DNA of 64,000 nucleotides from a virus: positions 1-64,000 of the IMG/VR virus record IMGVR_UViG_3300014720_000003. One strand, 5' to 3'. The notes beneath the pieces were generated by a model. The model was not told the DNA's origin and made no database searches. It was given only the letters and a program-made list of their open reading frames with translations. The position numbers and the translations under genes were made by a program. Position 1 is the stretch's first letter, and each line of letters opens with the position of its first letter. Below are positions 41,796-51,055 of the stretch, in pieces.

Positions 41796-43988
41796 ATGCC
41801 TAGAAAAAAATATCCTAAAAGCGAAGCAATGGAACAATCTTCCCCAATTATTCCTGATAATGCTTATGTTACATGGTCAGACGATAATTTAGCCGATAAA
41901 AGAGAAGCACTAAGGGAAGCTAGCAAAGGATTAGACGAATTCGGAATAGCTGATAAAGCTACTGCTGCTACCACTAGTAGATTTCGTAGTTTTATCAATC
42001 TAGATGGTAATACCTCTGGTCGTCCAGGATTTAATAGAGCAGATTATGATTATTTCAGACCCGATGAGGCTGTACCGACTAGACTAAAAGAAATTTTTGC
42101 TAATTGTGATGCTGTTTACAATAGAGTTGGCTTAGTAAAAAATGTTATTGATCTTATGGGAGATTTTGCTAGTCAAGGTATTAGATTAGTTCATCCTAAC
42201 AAAAGAATAGAAAGATTTTATCGTAATTGGTTTGATAAAATCAAAGGAGAGGAACGAAGCGAAAGATTTTTAAATAATCTGTATCGCATAGGGAATGTTG
42301 TAATTAATCGTCAAACAGCTAAAATTAGTATTAAAGTTGCTGATGAAATGTATAGAGCTAAAGCTTCTCCAGATTTTATGATTAATAATGATGATGTACA
42401 AATAGAAAAAAGAGAAATTCCTTGGAGATATACATTTATAGATCCTCAATATGTTGATGTTATTGGTGCTTCTTTATCTTCTTTTGTAAGTGATAAGTCA
42501 TATTCAATCACTATGCCAGCAGGATTGCGCAAATTGATCAATGCTCCGAAAGACGATGCTGAAAGAGCAATTATCAATCAGTTACCACCGGCTCTAGTTG
42601 AAGCAGCAAAAAGTAAAAAACCATTCCCATTAGATCCCGAAAAAACATCTGTTTTCCACTATAAGAAAGACGATTGGAAAACTTGGGCATATCCTATGAT
42701 ATATGCTATATTAGATGATATTAATATTGTAGAAAAATTAAAGTTAGCTGACCTTGCTGCTCTGGATGGTGCTATTAGCAATATTCGTATTTTTAAATTA
42801 GGTAGTTTAGAACATAGAATAGCTCCAACTCAAGCTGCTGCTAGTAAACTTAGTAGTATACTACAAAATAATATGGGTGGTGGCACAATGGACCTAGTAT
42901 GGGGTCCAGATATTGAACTACTGGAAAGCAAGACAAGTGTTCATCAATTTTTAGGCGAGGGTAAATATACTCCTCATTTAAATGCTATATATGCTGGGCT
43001 AGGTATTCCACCCACTCTCACAGGAACATATGGTGCCGCTGGAACTACAAACAATTTTATCAGTTTAAAAACCCTAACGCAAAGATTACAATATGGACGC
43101 AAAGTATTAATGAGTTTTTGGAAAAAAGAAATAGCAATCGTACAGAAGGCGATGGGATTCAGATTTCCTGCTAAAATAGAATTTGATAGAATGGACCTGA
43201 GCAATGAAGATGCTGAAAAAGCATTACTAATTCAATTAGCAGATAGAAATATTATTAGTGATGAATTATTACAAAGAATATTTGGTTTTGATCCAGATAT
43301 GGAGAAGAGTAGAATTAATAGAGAAGATAGAGATAGAACTAATAATAGAATGACAGAAAAAGCTGGTCCATATTTTAATCCGCAACTAGAAGATAATCTT
43401 AAAAAGATTGCTTTGCAAACTGGTATAGTCACACCTAGCCAAGTTGGTCTAGAATTATTAAAAAAGAAACCTAGTGAGCAGACCAGTATGGAAATGAAAA
43501 TTCCTAAAATTCCACCTCAAGGTGGTAATACTAATATAGATAGTAAACCAGCAGGAGTTTCTGGTCAGGGTCGTCCTAGGAATAGTAAAGACTCAGAAAA
43601 AAGAAAAACGAAAAAGTTTGCTCCTCAAACAGGGGCATCATTACAACTCTGGGCTATAGAAGCTCAAGATAAAATTTCTGAGATTTTGAATCCTCTTTTA
43701 CTAGAATTCTATCAGAAGAAAAATATGAGAAGTTTATCAAAATCAGAATATGATGAGGCAGAAGATACTAAAACAAAAATTTTTCTATCATTAGATGCGC
43801 TAGAAAATATTCAAACAGATAATATTATAGCAAAACTTAACACTATTAATAATACAGAAACTCTTAATATTAGTAAGGCCTATAAAAACTTGTTAAATAA
43901 TGTTGCGTCACAAATGAATAGGCCCTTAACCACTGATGAATTAAAGTATACAAAAGCATATTTTTATCAAACGGTGTATGATTCTTAA
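41796..43988 (+). CDS. Portal protein
   Basis: 730 aa, directly after the large terminase and before the protease. The N-terminal part has NCDAVYNRVGLVKNVIDLMG and FRNWF-like segments, the middle TGTYGAAGTTNNFISLKTL and a long helix, and the C-terminus a basic linker (PRNSKDSEKRKTKKF). Order and general layout fit a portal; the sequence family was not identified precisely. Confidence 0.82.
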   Translation: MPRKKYPKSEAMEQSSPIIPDNAYVTWSDDNLADKREALREASKGLDEFGIADKATAATTSRFRSFINLDGNTSGRPGFNRADYDYFRPDEAVPTRLKEIFANCDAVYNRVGLVKNVIDLMGDFASQGIRLVHPNKRIERFYRNWFDKIKGEERSERFLNNLYRIGNVVINRQTAKISIKVADEMYRAKASPDFMINNDDVQIEKREIPWRYTFIDPQYVDVIGASLSSFVSDKSYSITMPAGLRKLINAPKDDAERAIINQLPPALVEAAKSKKPFPLDPEKTSVFHYKKDDWKTWAYPMIYAILDDINIVEKLKLADLAALDGAISNIRIFKLGSLEHRIAPTQAAASKLSSILQNNMGGGTMDLVWGPDIELLESKTSVHQFLGEGKYTPHLNAIYAGLGIPPTLTGTYGAAGTTNNFISLKTLTQRLQYGRKVLMSFWKKEIAIVQKAMGFRFPAKIEFDRMDLSNEDAEKALLIQLADRNIISDELLQRIFGFDPDMEKSRINREDRDRTNNRMTEKAGPYFNPQLEDNLKKIALQTGIVTPSQVGLELLKKKPSEQTSMEMKIPKIPPQGGNTNIDSKPAGVSGQGRPRNSKDSEKRKTKKFAPQTGASLQLWAIEAQDKISEILNPLLLEFYQKKNMRSLSKSEYDEAEDTKTKIFLSLDALENIQTDNIIAKLNTINNTETLNISKAYKNLLNNVASQMNRPLTTDELKYTKAYFYQTVYDS

Positions 43989-44006
43989 TGCAAAACCCTT
44001 TATTTA

Positions 44007-45491
44007 ATGCGTATTATGAATATATATCAACATGAAATTGATGCGGGTCTATCTGATCAATTATCAGCCAGGGCCTCAATAGTATATGCATCACAAGTAG
44101 AAAAATCAAATTCATCTTGTAATACTAAAATTAAACAAGAAGTAGAAAAAATCATTAAAACATCCGCTGGACTACAAGATAGTGATCTATACTACACTCA
44201 GTCAATTCTTGTAACAACATCATGGAATAAAAATGATGATATTTTTGATCCTAGAGAAGTATGGATGGCTAAGGATACACCAACACATAAACCAACAAAT
44301 TTAGAGCATGACGAAGGCACTATTGTTGGTCATATCACTTCTAACTGGCCCATAGGGGAAGATGGTCAAATTATAGATGAAAATATAGATATAAATAATT
44401 TACCAGAAAAATTTCATATATTAACTGGTTCTGTTATTTATGCTGGATTTACTGAACCATCTCTCAAAGAAAGATCATATAAATTAATATCAGAAATCGA
44501 AAGTGGCGATAAATATGTTAGTATGGAATGTTTTTTTAAGGGCTTTGATTATGGCCTAATAGATAAAAGCACTGGTAAATATTATGTTTTACCAAGAAAT
44601 GCTGAAACCGCATTCTTAACCCAGCATCTTAGAGCATATGGGGGTGTTGGTGAACACCAAAACTATAAACTAGGTAGAGTATTAAGATCTATAACCTTCT
44701 CTGGTAAAGGATTTGTTAGTAGACCAGCAAATCCAGAAAGTATTATTTTTACAGTTGATGACTTAAAATTAGAGAAAGAAAAAGCAGAACTACAAATTAA
44801 TAATCAAAAAAATGACAATTCTTCGAATATAGGTGTATTTTCAATTCAAGCCAATTTAAAGGAGATGACTATGAGTGTTGAAACACAACCCGCAGAAACT
44901 GAAGTAACAGAAAATCCAGTAGCAGAGGCCACAACAGTTGTTGAGGCACCAGTTTCTGATACTCAAATAGTTGCTGAACTAGAAGCTCTAAAAGTACTTC
45001 ATGAAGAAGCAGCTAAAAAGATGGCCGAAGACATGAAAAATAAAGAAGACGAAATGGAAAAAATGAAAGCAGAGATCGTCGCTGCTCAAGAGGTCATTGC
45101 TGCTTATAAAACAAAAGAAGCAGAAATGATGAAAAAGACCAAAAATATGAAACGTATGGCTGCTCTAGTTGAAAAAGGTATTGACTCTGATTTAGCAAGC
45201 GCAACAGTCGATAAATTAGAAAATATTGATGACGAAGCATTTGAGAGCATGACCTCTCTTATTGCTGGTAAAATGCCAGATTGGCTAATGAAGAAAAAAG
45301 AGCAAGATAAACCAAAAGCATCAGAAGTAGCTCCGGAAGAATCAATTCTTGAAACAGCTGAAGCTTCTGAAGATGTGGTTTTAAGTGTTGGTACAGATAT
45401 CAATCTAGTAAATGAAATTCAGAATACAAGAGCAGCTTTAGTTGATTTTGTTTGTAATAGATTAGGCACAAAACTTAATAAGGGAGAGTGA
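44007..45491 (+). CDS. Capsid maturation protease with C-terminal scaffold
   Basis: 494 aa. Residues 1-260: a protease-like part with LEHDEGTIVGHITSNWP and LISEIESGDKYVSMEC. From about residue 289 a Glu/Lys/Ala-rich coiled-coil region typical of scaffolding protein. An internal ATG at 44871 with a strong ribosome site would give the scaffold alone, as in lambda C/Nu3. Between portal and capsid genes. Confidence 0.8.
   Translation: MRIMNIYQHEIDAGLSDQLSARASIVYASQVEKSNSSCNTKIKQEVEKIIKTSAGLQDSDLYYTQSILVTTSWNKNDDIFDPREVWMAKDTPTHKPTNLEHDEGTIVGHITSNWPIGEDGQIIDENIDINNLPEKFHILTGSVIYAGFTEPSLKERSYKLISEIESGDKYVSMECFFKGFDYGLIDKSTGKYYVLPRNAETAFLTQHLRAYGGVGEHQNYKLGRVLRSITFSGKGFVSRPANPESIIFTVDDLKLEKEKAELQINNQKNDNSSNIGVFSIQANLKEMTMSVETQPAETEVTENPVAEATTVVEAPVSDTQIVAELEALKVLHEEAAKKMAEDMKNKEDEMEKMKAEIVAAQEVIAAYKTKEAEMMKKTKNMKRMAALVEKGIDSDLASATVDKLENIDDEAFESMTSLIAGKMPDWLMKKKEQDKPKASEVAPEESILETAEASEDVVLSVGTDINLVNEIQNTRAALVDFVCNRLGTKLNKGE
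44871..45491 (+). CDS. Scaffold protein from internal in-frame start
   Basis: 206 aa, in frame with the protease. AAAGGAG lies 6 nt before ATG at MSVETQPAETEV, a better site than most genes here have. The product is acidic and helical (KKMAEDMKNKEDEMEKMK). A likely separate scaffold; not proven. Confidence 0.65.
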   Translation: MSVETQPAETEVTENPVAEATTVVEAPVSDTQIVAELEALKVLHEEAAKKMAEDMKNKEDEMEKMKAEIVAAQEVIAAYKTKEAEMMKKTKNMKRMAALVEKGIDSDLASATVDKLENIDDEAFESMTSLIAGKMPDWLMKKKEQDKPKASEVAPEESILETAEASEDVVLSVGTDINLVNEIQNTRAALVDFVCNRLGTKLNKGE

Positions 45492-45493
45492 AC

Positions 45494-45958
45494 ATGGCTT
45501 TAAAATCAGATCGCGTTGAAGCATACACTGATATATCATTTTTTTGCAACGACACCACAGCAGAACGTGGCGGTATTATGGTACACGCTACAGGTGTTGC
45601 CGGTTCGGGCGTTGCTATGGATCATCCTGATGCTGTTGTAACCTATGCTGCTACCGCCTCTGGCAGAGTTCCAGCTGGTTTACTACTAAACGATGTTGTT
45701 AATCTTGATCTAACAAGACAACACATTAACTGGCATAAAGATGAAGTCCAAACAGGTAGTAAAGTAACACTATTACGTCAGGGTCAAGTTACAACCAATA
45801 GTATCGTATCGGGTGTAACAGTCGGTCCTGGTTCTGGTGCTTATGTTGGCGCTAATGGCAACCTAACCACTGTATCAACAAACAGTGTACAAGTAGGTAG
45901 ATTCTTAAGTGCCAAAGATGCAGATGGTTATGCAAAAGTTGACATTAATCTAACATGA
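45494..45958 (+). CDS. Head decoration or fibre-like protein
   Basis: 154 aa starting MALKSDRVEAYTDISFF. Gly/Ala/Val/Thr-rich and all beta, with MVHATGVAGSGVAM and VGPGSGAYVGANGNL. Small all-beta proteins just before the major capsid gene commonly decorate capsids. AGGGAG precedes the start. Confidence 0.65.
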   Translation: MALKSDRVEAYTDISFFCNDTTAERGGIMVHATGVAGSGVAMDHPDAVVTYAATASGRVPAGLLLNDVVNLDLTRQHINWHKDEVQTGSKVTLLRQGQVTTNSIVSGVTVGPGSGAYVGANGNLTTVSTNSVQVGRFLSAKDADGYAKVDINLT

Positions 45959-45972
45959 TAAGGGAGAAAAAT

Positions 45973-47001
45973 ATGGCCAATAAAAAGTTTGAACCAACAT
46001 CAGAACTAACTGATCTTCTAGTTCGTTCTGGTTCTTTTCAGAAAGAAGAGGCTTTAGCAGCAAATCATGAATTTGCAAAAGCTCTCGAACTTCCTCTGCG
46101 TCAAGGTGTTCTTAGTGGTAATATCCTAGATAACATTTTTGAGCCAATCCAACTAGCTCAAAGTGCTACTCCAGAATTTCCACTAGATTTCTTAGCTCCT
46201 GGCACAGAAAAAGATTTTGTGGCTTATACCATCCCAAATCATGGTTATATTCCACAAAAGCATGTTGAGGGCGATTATGTCATGGTTCCAACCTATGACA
46301 TTGGTGCTAGTATCGATTATCTTCTAAAGTATGCTCGTGACGCCCGCTGGGACGTTGTTGGTCGTGCTATGGAAGTTCTCGAAGCTCAATTTGTTAAGAA
46401 AATGAATGATGATGGTTGGCACACTCTACTAGCTGCTGGTGTTGATCGTAACATCATAGTTTATGATGCCGATTCTGATCCAGGCGTTTTCAGCAAGAGA
46501 CTAGTTTCTCTAATGAAGACCGTTATGCGTCGTAACGGTGGTGGTAATAGTGCTAGTAATAATCGTGGTATGTTAACAGATCTTTATGTTAGTCCAGAAG
46601 CTATGGAAGACATTCGTAATTGGGGTCTAGATCAAATTGACGAAGTAACTCGTCGTGAGATCTATACTGCTACTGATGGTGCTATCAATCGCGTTTTTGG
46701 TGTTAATCTCCATGATCGTGATGAACTAGGTGAAGGTCAACAGTACCAATTATTCTATAGTAATGTGCTTAGTGGCACACTACCACAGAATGCTGGTGGT
46801 GATAGTAATAATGACAAGGTTGAACTTGTTGTTGGCCTTGATCTTCGTAAGAGAGATAGCTTTATTATGCCAGTTCGTCAAGAAGTACAAATCTTCGAAG
46901 ACGATACACTACATCGTCAAAAACGAGCTGGTTTCTATGGTTGGGCTGAACAAGGTTTTGCTGTTCTCGATAATCGTAGAGTTCTACTTGGCGCTCTCTG
47001 A
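45973..47001 (+). CDS. Major capsid protein (HK97 fold expected)
   Basis: 342 aa starting MANKKFEPTSELTDLL, AAGGGAG upstream. FPLDFLAPGTEKDFVAYTIP, a long helix with LLKYARDARWDVVGRAMEVL, and a C-terminal FYGWAEQGFAVLDNRRVLLG are typical of phage capsid proteins. More conserved-looking codon use than neighbours, as in highly expressed genes. A strong terminator follows. Confidence 0.9.
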   Translation: MANKKFEPTSELTDLLVRSGSFQKEEALAANHEFAKALELPLRQGVLSGNILDNIFEPIQLAQSATPEFPLDFLAPGTEKDFVAYTIPNHGYIPQKHVEGDYVMVPTYDIGASIDYLLKYARDARWDVVGRAMEVLEAQFVKKMNDDGWHTLLAAGVDRNIIVYDADSDPGVFSKRLVSLMKTVMRRNGGGNSASNNRGMLTDLYVSPEAMEDIRNWGLDQIDEVTRREIYTATDGAINRVFGVNLHDRDELGEGQQYQLFYSNVLSGTLPQNAGGDSNNDKVELVVGLDLRKRDSFIMPVRQEVQIFEDDTLHRQKRAGFYGWAEQGFAVLDNRRVLLGAL

Positions 47002-47021
47002 TCATTATTAATGTTGTTTCT

Positions 47022-47056
47022 AAAAAAAGGCTGGCCTTGTGCCGGCCTTTTTTTTT
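47022..47056 (+). terminator. Strong terminator after major capsid gene
   Basis: AAAAAAAGGC-TGGCC..GCCGGCCTTTTTTTT hairpin, with A-runs and T-runs that would work in both directions. Confidence 0.88.
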
Positions 47057-47057
47057 A

Positions 47058-47065
47058 GGTGTATA
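47058..47065 (+). promoter_or_regulatory. Candidate late promoter
   Basis: GGTGTATA followed by TACAAG directly after the terminator and 34 nt before the gene at 47099. Confidence 0.45.
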
Positions 47066-47098
47066 TACAAGTATCATCTTTTTTAAAAAGGACATTTT

Positions 47099-47623
47099 AT
47101 GGCATGGCAACCAACTCTTACGTTAATTGTTAGAAATCTAATTAATGATGTTAATACTCCGTATGAATTTAGCGATAGTAGAATAGAACAAGTATTAGTA
47201 GTTGCTGGTCAATATGTTCAATTTGATGTTAATTTAGCAATACGTTATGAAATAGATGTTATTAATAAAACATTTACTCCAGATCCAGTAGTTGGTAAAG
47301 ATGATATATTTAATAGTATTGTTTGTTTAAAGGCTGCTTGTATTATTGATCAAGGAACATTTAGAACTAAAGCAGCACTTGAAGGTATTAGTACTAAGTT
47401 GGGTCCAGCAGTACTAAATCTATCTGGCACACTGCAAGGATGGAAATCTATTATAGAGCACGGAGCTTGTGCTCTATATGATCAATTAACAGAACATTGG
47501 GATGTACAAAATGCCACAGCATGGGCAGCTGTACTATCCCCATTTGTCGGTAACAGATTTGATCCTCGATACTTACATAGTGGACCATTCAGAAGTTTAG
47601 GTAATAACGACTTTTATTCATGA
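47099..47623 (+). CDS. Head-tail connector (neck) protein
   Basis: 174 aa. LTLIVRNLINDVNTPYEFSD and SRIEQVLVVAGQYVQFDV are common at the start of gp6-like connector proteins, which add to the portal. Helical, and right after the capsid gene. AAAAAGG upstream. Confidence 0.65.
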   Translation: MAWQPTLTLIVRNLINDVNTPYEFSDSRIEQVLVVAGQYVQFDVNLAIRYEIDVINKTFTPDPVVGKDDIFNSIVCLKAACIIDQGTFRTKAALEGISTKLGPAVLNLSGTLQGWKSIIEHGACALYDQLTEHWDVQNATAWAAVLSPFVGNRFDPRYLHSGPFRSLGNNDFYS

Positions 47624-47639
47624 TTAGGATCAATTATCG

Positions 47640-48185
47640 ATGGTTGTTAATTTTAACCAACTAAAAGCAATATATAACCAACAAATTAATTTATTGTTGA
47701 GTTCTACTGGTTTAACAACCCAATGTGTTTTTAGTTTTGGAACAACAAAGACCAATATCTGCCCAAATTGTATATATGATCCTAACTTAAAAAAATCAGC
47801 TAATAAATATAAATCTGGAGGTCCAGTACCATTTGCTGTTGGTAGAATATGTCCTTATTGTAATGGTATTGGTTTTTATGGAGACACTAAAACTGAGTGT
47901 GGATATTTAGCAATATTATGGGATTATAAAACCTGGATTAATCCTCCTACTAATATTAGCAATCCAGAAGGATATATTCAAACAATATGTGATAAAACAT
48001 ATCTGAGTACTATACGTAATTGCAAGGATATTACTGTATTATATCACAACAGTAAGTCTAATCCTGTTTTTGAATTACATGAAGAACCAAATCCAGCTGG
48101 TTTAGGAGATAATAATTATTTAATTTGTACATGGAAGAAAGTTGGTGTTAGTGATAGAGTATATGTTTGTCCATCAGTTATATGA
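47640..48185 (+). CDS. Neck protein with zinc site
   Basis: 181 aa. CPNCIYDPNLKKSANKYKSG then CPYCNGIGFYGDT gives a four-Cys zinc site, as seen in some head-closure proteins. The rest is beta-rich. Position suggests head completion. The Cys pattern is also DnaJ-like, but the repeats of DnaJ are absent. Confidence 0.6.
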   Translation: MVVNFNQLKAIYNQQINLLLSSTGLTTQCVFSFGTTKTNICPNCIYDPNLKKSANKYKSGGPVPFAVGRICPYCNGIGFYGDTKTECGYLAILWDYKTWINPPTNISNPEGYIQTICDKTYLSTIRNCKDITVLYHNSKSNPVFELHEEPNPAGLGDNNYLICTWKKVGVSDRVYVCPSVI

Positions 48186-48212
48186 GCAATGTCAAATTAT
48201 TCTTAATAAATT

Positions 48213-48851
48213 ATGAGATACTCTATAAAAATTTTAGAATCTAATCAGGACATTACTAGCGCTATCAATAAGGCTTTACTGTCTCAAGTATCGACTTTTA
48301 TGAATGATGCTTTTAATGAATTAAAACAATATTTACCAAACATTATTACCACAGCTATAACTAGTGCTCCAGAATATAACTCTTTAATTCGAGGTACGCT
48401 TAGATATCATTTAGGTTTAGTTGATGCTGGCTCTAAAATAGATGGATTAATTAATATATGGATAAATAATATAGAATATAATTATAGTCCGCCGTTTATT
48501 AGTAATAATAAAATTAGTAGTAAATTTAGTGCTAATTTAATTAGAGCAGACCTATCCGATGTATTATATTCAGAATATGCTCATATGATTGATACTTATA
48601 GGGGCTATAGTTTACCCTGGTTAGAATGGTTACTATTAGATGGTACTCAAAATTTAGTAAACAACTATGAAATAGTTATTGGTCCTAATAAATATTCTAG
48701 AACGGGGTATGCTATAATGAAACCAGCTTCGGGTAGCTGGTCTGTTCCATCAGAATTTGCTGGTACTATAACAGATAACTGGATAACAAGAGCCATACAA
48801 ACATCAGAAACAGATATTAACAACTTATTAAGAAAGATTTTTTCACTATGA
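48213..48851 (+). CDS. Neck or tail-terminator protein
   Basis: 212 aa. Helical N-terminus (AINKALLSQVSTFMNDAF), YRGYSLPWLEWLLLDGTQN in the middle, and SRTGYAIMKPASGSWSVP, which many neck proteins share. Four-base overlap with the next gene. Confidence 0.62.
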   Translation: MRYSIKILESNQDITSAINKALLSQVSTFMNDAFNELKQYLPNIITTAITSAPEYNSLIRGTLRYHLGLVDAGSKIDGLINIWINNIEYNYSPPFISNNKISSKFSANLIRADLSDVLYSEYAHMIDTYRGYSLPWLEWLLLDGTQNLVNNYEIVIGPNKYSRTGYAIMKPASGSWSVPSEFAGTITDNWITRAIQTSETDINNLLRKIFSL

Positions 48852-49807
48852 GTTATCCTTGTGAATTTAATAGTCAATTTAAAAGTATTTCTAATATCAC
48901 AGAAGATTTACTACTAAATATTATAGAAACTAACTTTAAAAGTTTCTTAGATTGGTCTTTTTTACGAATTGGTGCATGGATGGATGTCTCACAGGGAAAT
49001 GGTAGTTTATATGGTGGTTGGCCCCCATATCAATTAATGAGCGTTGAGGACCCTTCTTATACGGATGGTCAGGTATGGCAAGCATTTAAAAAAGACTGGG
49101 TCTACGAGCATTGGGTAACTCATAACAGCCTGTCTCCCACTAGGATAACAGCAGTTTATATCAATGGTTCATGGATACCTTATTCTTTGGGTGATTTTAT
49201 TATTAATTATCCTCTTGGAAGAATCATCTTCAATTCACCCATTGCAACAACATCTGTAGTATATTTAGACTATAGTTATAGAACAGTACAAGTATATAGG
49301 GCTAATGATGCTCCGTGGTTCCAAATTCTACAATATATGAGTTATGATACTAATAATCCAGATTTACAACAAATTTCGGATGGAGAATGGGCTATTGGAG
49401 GTAATCATAGGGTACAAATGCCATGTATTATTATAGAATCATTATCTAGGTCTCGTTCTCGACCAAGAGAAATTGGTAGTCAAGGCTTAATATTAGAGCA
49501 AGATGTTTTATTTCATATAGTTTCTGATAATAAAAATGATAGAAATAAACTATTAGATATTTTACGCCTACAACAAGATTTGAATCATTGGCTTTATAAT
49601 ACTAATAAACTAGCTGAAGACGATAAATATCCACTAGATTATAATGGTGATTTAAAAGCTAATCCATTAACTTATCCACAAATTCTAGAACAATATAAAT
49701 GGAGAAAATGTTGGTGGAAAAATGTGGTTTTAATGGAGGTAGCATCTCCTCATCATAGATTACATCAAGGTTCGGTTAGAGCTACAATAGAAATTATTTA
49801 TGAATAA
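48848..49807 (+). CDS. Tail-completion or neck protein
   Basis: 319 aa. Trp/Tyr-rich beta protein with AVYINGSWIPYSLGDFIINY and VLFHIVSDNKNDRNKLLDIL. Between the neck and tail tube genes. The role is inferred from order only. Confidence 0.58.
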   Translation: MSYPCEFNSQFKSISNITEDLLLNIIETNFKSFLDWSFLRIGAWMDVSQGNGSLYGGWPPYQLMSVEDPSYTDGQVWQAFKKDWVYEHWVTHNSLSPTRITAVYINGSWIPYSLGDFIINYPLGRIIFNSPIATTSVVYLDYSYRTVQVYRANDAPWFQILQYMSYDTNNPDLQQISDGEWAIGGNHRVQMPCIIIESLSRSRSRPREIGSQGLILEQDVLFHIVSDNKNDRNKLLDILRLQQDLNHWLYNTNKLAEDDKYPLDYNGDLKANPLTYPQILEQYKWRKCWWKNVVLMEVASPHHRLHQGSVRATIEIIYE

Positions 49808-49850
49808 TTTAGCCATTTTTATCAAAAAATACATATACTTTTTATTCTTT

Positions 49851-49858
49851 GTGTGTAT
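49851..49858 (+). promoter_or_regulatory. Candidate late promoter (weak)
   Basis: GTGTGTAT followed by CTTATAG, in a 105-base gap and 55 nt before the tail tube gene. Confidence 0.33.
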
Positions 49859-49912
49859 CTTATAGTAAGGTCAAAACTACTGCAATTTTCCTAATAACGT
49901 GTGGAGATAATT

Positions 49913-51016
49913 ATGGCCAATAATCGTATTTACTATGCAATTCAACAAGTTGAACTAGGCCCAGCTGCTGGTTCCCCAACCCATATTCACGGTTTACAAA
50001 CTGTTGGTATAACAACCAACTTTAATCTCGAACAAGTTTTCGAGATGGGCCAATTAGCCATCTACCAAAACGTAGAAGAAGTACCAGATATTGAAGTTAC
50101 ACTCAATAAAGTACTAGATGGTTATCCTCTTATTTATACTCTAGCAACAGAAACAGGGTCGAGTGTTGCTGCGGGTTTGACGGCCGTTAACCCCACTATC
50201 CCTGGTCGTCAGAATGCTCGTACAGATATGAGACTATCTATATATCCTGATACTAGTGTTTGCGCTAGTGGTAATTCGATTAATGCAGTAGTATGCTCTG
50301 GTATGTATGTTAGTAGTGTTAGTTATACCTTCCCCGTTGATGGTAATTTCACAGAAGATGTGACTCTAGTAGGAAATAATAAGGTTTGGTCAACAACTGT
50401 AGTCACCGGAGATTTTAGTGGCAATAATGATGCTCCACTATCAACAACTGGTGTGGGTCGTAGACAATATCTTAATATGGAAGCTTGCAGATTTCCAAGC
50501 CAAATCCCAGGAATTAGTGCTGGTGGCGTGAATAGTCTAATTGGTAATGGTAGCGGTTATGGCGCGCATTTTCAAAATATCACTGTGAGTTGCGATTTTG
50601 GTCGTGAAGCTATTCAAGAACTAGGTACATTTGCTCCTTATCATCGTTTCGTTACATTCCCAGTAGAAGTAACAAGTGAGTTCGAAGTTGTTGCTATCAG
50701 TGGTGACTGGATCCAAGCTAGTGAAAGTGGTTACTATGCTGGTCTAACTGGAACTACAGTTGCCACAGCAAGTGACACTGGTTGCACAGCTCGTCATAAT
50801 CTACTAGATCAAACGATCTTCCTAGAAACTTGCGAAGGCACCAGAATCTATCTTGGCACCAAGAATAAACTTACTAGTGTTAACTATACTGGTGGTGATA
50901 CTGGTGGTGGTAATGTTAGTGTATCATATAGTTACTCTACATTCAATGATTTCGTAGTTGCTCATTCCGGAGGTAGTTTCTATATTCAATTAGCTAATAG
51001 TACCTATACTCCTTGA
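49913..51016 (+). CDS. Major tail tube protein
   Basis: 367 aa starting MANNRIYYAIQQVELGP, GGAG upstream. Starts with VGITTNFNLEQVFEMGQ and DIEVTLNKVLDG, features of tail tube proteins; strands rich in Thr/Ser/Gly follow. Regular codons like the capsid gene, consistent with high expression. No sheath gene follows, so the tail is probably non-contractile. Confidence 0.82.
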   Translation: MANNRIYYAIQQVELGPAAGSPTHIHGLQTVGITTNFNLEQVFEMGQLAIYQNVEEVPDIEVTLNKVLDGYPLIYTLATETGSSVAAGLTAVNPTIPGRQNARTDMRLSIYPDTSVCASGNSINAVVCSGMYVSSVSYTFPVDGNFTEDVTLVGNNKVWSTTVVTGDFSGNNDAPLSTTGVGRRQYLNMEACRFPSQIPGISAGGVNSLIGNGSGYGAHFQNITVSCDFGREAIQELGTFAPYHRFVTFPVEVTSEFEVVAISGDWIQASESGYYAGLTGTTVATASDTGCTARHNLLDQTIFLETCEGTRIYLGTKNKLTSVNYTGGDTGGGNVSVSYSYSTFNDFVVAHSGGSFYIQLANSTYTP

Positions 51017-51055
51017 GCAGATTAGTATAAAGATACTGGATTAATTTTTCGGATT

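Noticed and set aside
47640-48185. DnaJ-type zinc-finger chaperone from the CPNC/CPYCNGIG motifs.
   Set aside because: Only two CxxC pairs, no J domain, and the position in the neck gene order explains the protein better.
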